NCBI GenBank assembly: GCA_019414265.1
Contig: DXMJ01000008.1
Coordinates: forward strand, 9,859 to 73,858
DNA: 64,000 bases
From: Collinsella sp.
GTDB lineage: Bacteria > Actinomycetota > Coriobacteriia > Coriobacteriales > Coriobacteriaceae
Direction of reading: 5' to 3'
In this document: piece by piece, positions 62,430-64,000 of the stretch
How the letters are laid out: every line of letters starts with the position of its first letter
How positions within the stretch are numbered: the first letter of the stretch is position 1
The notes under the pieces: generated by a model
Database searches by the model: none
Told to the model about the DNA's origin: nothing
What the model saw: the letters and a program-made list of their open reading frames with translations, nothing else
Position numbers and translations under genes: made by a program

Positions 62430-62467
62430 TTGAATCATAGGAGAACGACCAAAGCTGTTTGATTCAA
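62430..62467. promoter_or_regulatory. inverted repeat between the GH1 and RpiR genes
   Basis: TTGAATCA (62430-62437) and TGATTCAA (62460-62467) are perfect inverted repeats with a 22-base spacer in the divergent promoter region. It is a candidate operator of the RpiR-type regulator. Confidence 0.5.
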
Positions 62468-62509
62468 TAAATGAACTATGATTTCGAGGAGAGCGGAAAG
62501 AGGGATCAC

Positions 62510-63343
62510 GTGAATATCAATGACTTCGATGTGCTCAATCGCATTAGCTCCATCATCAACAGCGAGTTTGGGTCAAACGATGCCGCCATCGCTCGATATC
62601 TCGTCGCTCACATTAGGCGTTCGAGCGAAATCAATGTTGCCGCAATAACCCGCGATGCATTCGTGACCCGTTCCGCTGTTCGTCGTTTCTGCAATCGATT
62701 GGGCTACCAGTCTCTTAGCGATTTGAAAGAATCATTTACTCAATCAGTCTTTCCAAGCGACTTAAGCCATCGAGAGGAGGAATTTGGCTACGAGGAGTAC
62801 AGGGCAGAGCTCGACGTTCGCATGATCGAGATGTTCGCTGAGGTTGAAAGCGGCGTGTCCGATATTGCTATTAAGCACCTTGCCGACGAAATTGATGGCC
62901 ATAAAAACGTTGAAATCTGGTGCACCAATAATGTGAGCGCCAATCTCGTACGATTTCAGCAGGAAATGTTTTATGCGGGCAAGATAGTTCGCATAGTTGC
63001 TGGGGCTAACGTCGCGGAATTGTAAAACATGGGAGATGCTTCGCAGTCATTGATAATTCTCGTATCGGTCTCCGGGCTATTTGCGTCACAGGCGCGTGAG
63101 TATCTTGATTGCCGTTCGGGCAGGAAGATTCTAATTACTGCGTTTAGCAACGATGACAAATCGAGGTCTTTTGACCGTATATATCGTCTTGGTAATGCGG
63201 GAAACGGAATTGACCGACTCGGCGTTTATTCGAAATATGCCATGACTTATTTCTTCGACTTGCTATCGTCGTGTTACTTGAGTCGCTACCCCTGCACCAA
63301 GGGTGAGCCGCTCTATGGGTCTACTTTGGCCTGGCCCGAGTAG
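62510..63343 (+). pseudogene. RpiR/MurR-family regulator split by an in-frame stop
   Basis: The reading frame would give a full RpiR regulator of about 277 residues: an N-terminal helix-turn-helix (AAITRDAFVTRSAVRRFCNRLG) and a C-terminal SIS sugar-phosphate domain. A TAA at 63023-63025 interrupts it within the SIS domain (after ANVAEL). The frame continues unchanged with NMGDASQSLIILVSVSG to 63343. The SIS core (LILVSVSG) lies after the stop. Either the gene is broken or a truncated DNA-binding form is made. The start is GTG 62510 behind AAAGAGG; ATG 62471 is also in frame. Confidence 0.8.
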
Positions 63344-63358
63344 TTGCGGCTCTATAGT

Positions 63359-63388
63359 TCTCCCGTCTGGAGAATGAGCGTGGATAAT
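63359..63388 (+). repeat. 30-bp repeat, right copy beside the beta-glucoside locus
   Basis: Direct repeat of 59308-59337 (27 of 30). Its GAGCGTGGATAATC part recurs inverted at 63426-63439 and 63454-63467, forming a palindrome with the first of these. The rest of 63344-63774 contains the tRNA promoter; an open frame at 63397-63768 does not look like a gene. Confidence 0.65.
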
Positions 63389-63682
63389 CTGCCACTTTGG
63401 CCTTGGGGGCACACCAAAAGTGGGAGATTATCCACGCTCGATTTCAAACGGGAGATTATCCACGCTCGATCGATCCAGGGAAGCCCGATCTCGACCTATA
63501 TATAGGTGCAAATGAGTCGTTATCGAAGTTCGTTCCAGCCAGCGTACTCCACTACGACAAAGTGTTCCCTCGGGAAATGTTACCGCTACATGCAAATCCA
63601 CCATCCTTCATATCCAAACACAGCAAAACCGCAGGTCAAAGGTATATAGATACGCCCGGAACCGTGTATCTAGAGGTTTTCG

Positions 63683-63712
63683 TTGACAGCCCCCAAGGTT
63701 GCATCGTATTAT
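63683..63712 (+). promoter_or_regulatory. promoter of the tRNA cluster
   Basis: -35 TTGACA (63683-63688), 18-base spacer, -10 TATTAT (63707-63712), about 60 bases before tRNA-Tyr. Confidence 0.7.
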
Positions 63713-63774
63713 CTTTTTCGTTCGCGGGGGCGGCGGTCCAAAAGACCAAAGGACCTGCGGATACTTGAACGATT

Positions 63775-63856
63775 GGGAGTTTGCCCGAGTGGTTAATGGG
63801 GACGGGCTGTAAACCCGTTGGCTCTGCCTACATAGGTTCGAATCCTATAGCTCCCA
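63775..63856 (+). tRNA. tRNA-Tyr (GTA)
   Basis: Acceptor GGGAG pairs with CTCCC. The anticodon loop CTGTAAA gives GTA. A long variable arm, as in bacterial tRNA-Tyr, is present. The T-arm is ATAGGTTCGAATCCTAT. CCA is not encoded. Confidence 0.93.
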
Positions 63857-63866
63857 CCCGTCAAGT

Positions 63867-63942
63867 GCCTGTATAGCTCAGTCGGTAGAGCACTTCGTTG
63901 GTAACGAAGAGGTCACCAGTTCAAGTCTGGTTGCAGGCTCCA
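63867..63942 (+). tRNA. tRNA-Thr (GGT)
   Basis: Acceptor GCCTGTA pairs with TGCAGGC. The anticodon loop TTGGTAA gives GGT. CCA is encoded at 63940-63942. Confidence 0.94.
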
Positions 63943-63945
63943 TCC

Positions 63946-64000
63946 GGCGGTGTAGCTCAGTTGGTTAGAGCACACGGTTCATACCCGTGGCGTCACTGGT
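63946..64000 (+). tRNA. tRNA-Met (CAT), cut by the window edge
   Basis: The 5' part of a tRNA beginning GGCGGTG, with D-arm and an anticodon loop TTCATAC giving CAT. The D-arm AGCTCAGTTGGTTAGAGC favours elongator Met. The 3' part is beyond the window. Confidence 0.88.

Noticed and set aside
63420..63470. DnaA boxes marking a replication origin
   Set aside because: Only TTATCCACG near-matches within a dispersed repeat; no dnaA, dnaN, AT-rich unwinding region or clustered boxes.
63397..63768. 123-codon open frame before the tRNA cluster
   Set aside because: No ribosome site or domain; it runs through the repeat palindrome and the tRNA promoter.

Overview
The window looks like a chromosomal contig from a high-GC, single-membrane, host-associated actinobacterium of the class Coriobacteriia, most like Collinsella. 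This is an inference from gene content, not a database match. Actinobacterial GC-rich coding sits beside genes more typical of Firmicutes (Veg, AmaP/DUF2273/Asp23, ClpC, DisA, YitT, an RFN-controlled ECF transporter). There is no rRNA, CRISPR array, recognisable prophage or intact insertion sequence. Most of the window is ordinary, densely packed housekeeping DNA on the + strand.

Layout. 1-11 kb: dCMP deaminase, NifU-like scaffold, Lgt, a large polytopic membrane protein, YebC, the AmaP/DUF2273/Asp23 envelope module, YitT, and a run of two zinc-ribbon membrane proteins plus a DUF2752 protein. 11-17 kb: a divergent pair of metal-dependent hydrolases, then groES-groEL, which is flanked on each side by a very large near-perfect palindrome. 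17-21.7 kb: FMN riboswitch, RibU, a fused two-domain EcfA ATPase, EcfT, and two tandem PNPOx-fold flavoproteins, a coherent flavin uptake and use block. 22-27 kb: argC-argJ-argB-argD. 27-36.6 kb: tRNA-Val and asnB (minus), then murE, a HAD phosphatase, murI, rph, rdgB, dtd, veg, ispE and tRNA-Pro. 36.7-47.8 kb: tatA, greA, a lysS with an extra C-terminal tRNA-binding domain, a ThrE-type exporter, a DUF2798 protein, clpC, a RelB/PIN toxin-antitoxin pair and pepD.

47.8-52.2 kb is the accessory segment. A two-gene minus-strand operon encodes an ABC-type AAA ATPase and a separate TOPRIM protein, a candidate split OLD/PARIS-like antiphage module. It sits beside an AT-rich palindromic promoter region, a divergent DUF1648 membrane protein and an orphan ORF. 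52.2-59 kb returns to core genes: mntP under a yybP-ykoY manganese riboswitch, then disA-ispD-ispF-cysS-rlmB-yacP and tRNA-Thr. A copy of the tRNA's anticodon/T-arm segment lies 210 bp upstream of it. 59-63.4 kb is a beta-glucoside PTS and 6-phospho-beta-glucosidase locus whose RpiR-type regulator is split by an in-frame stop codon; a 30-bp repeat brackets the locus. The window ends in a tRNA cluster (Tyr, Thr, Met).

The most distinctive non-coding feature is the number of palindromic repeats. One family of hairpins carries a GGGACAGG-like loop and sits directly on the stop codons of several genes. Others are a 216-224-bp MITE-like element, the groESL-flanking cruciforms and two further short repeat families.
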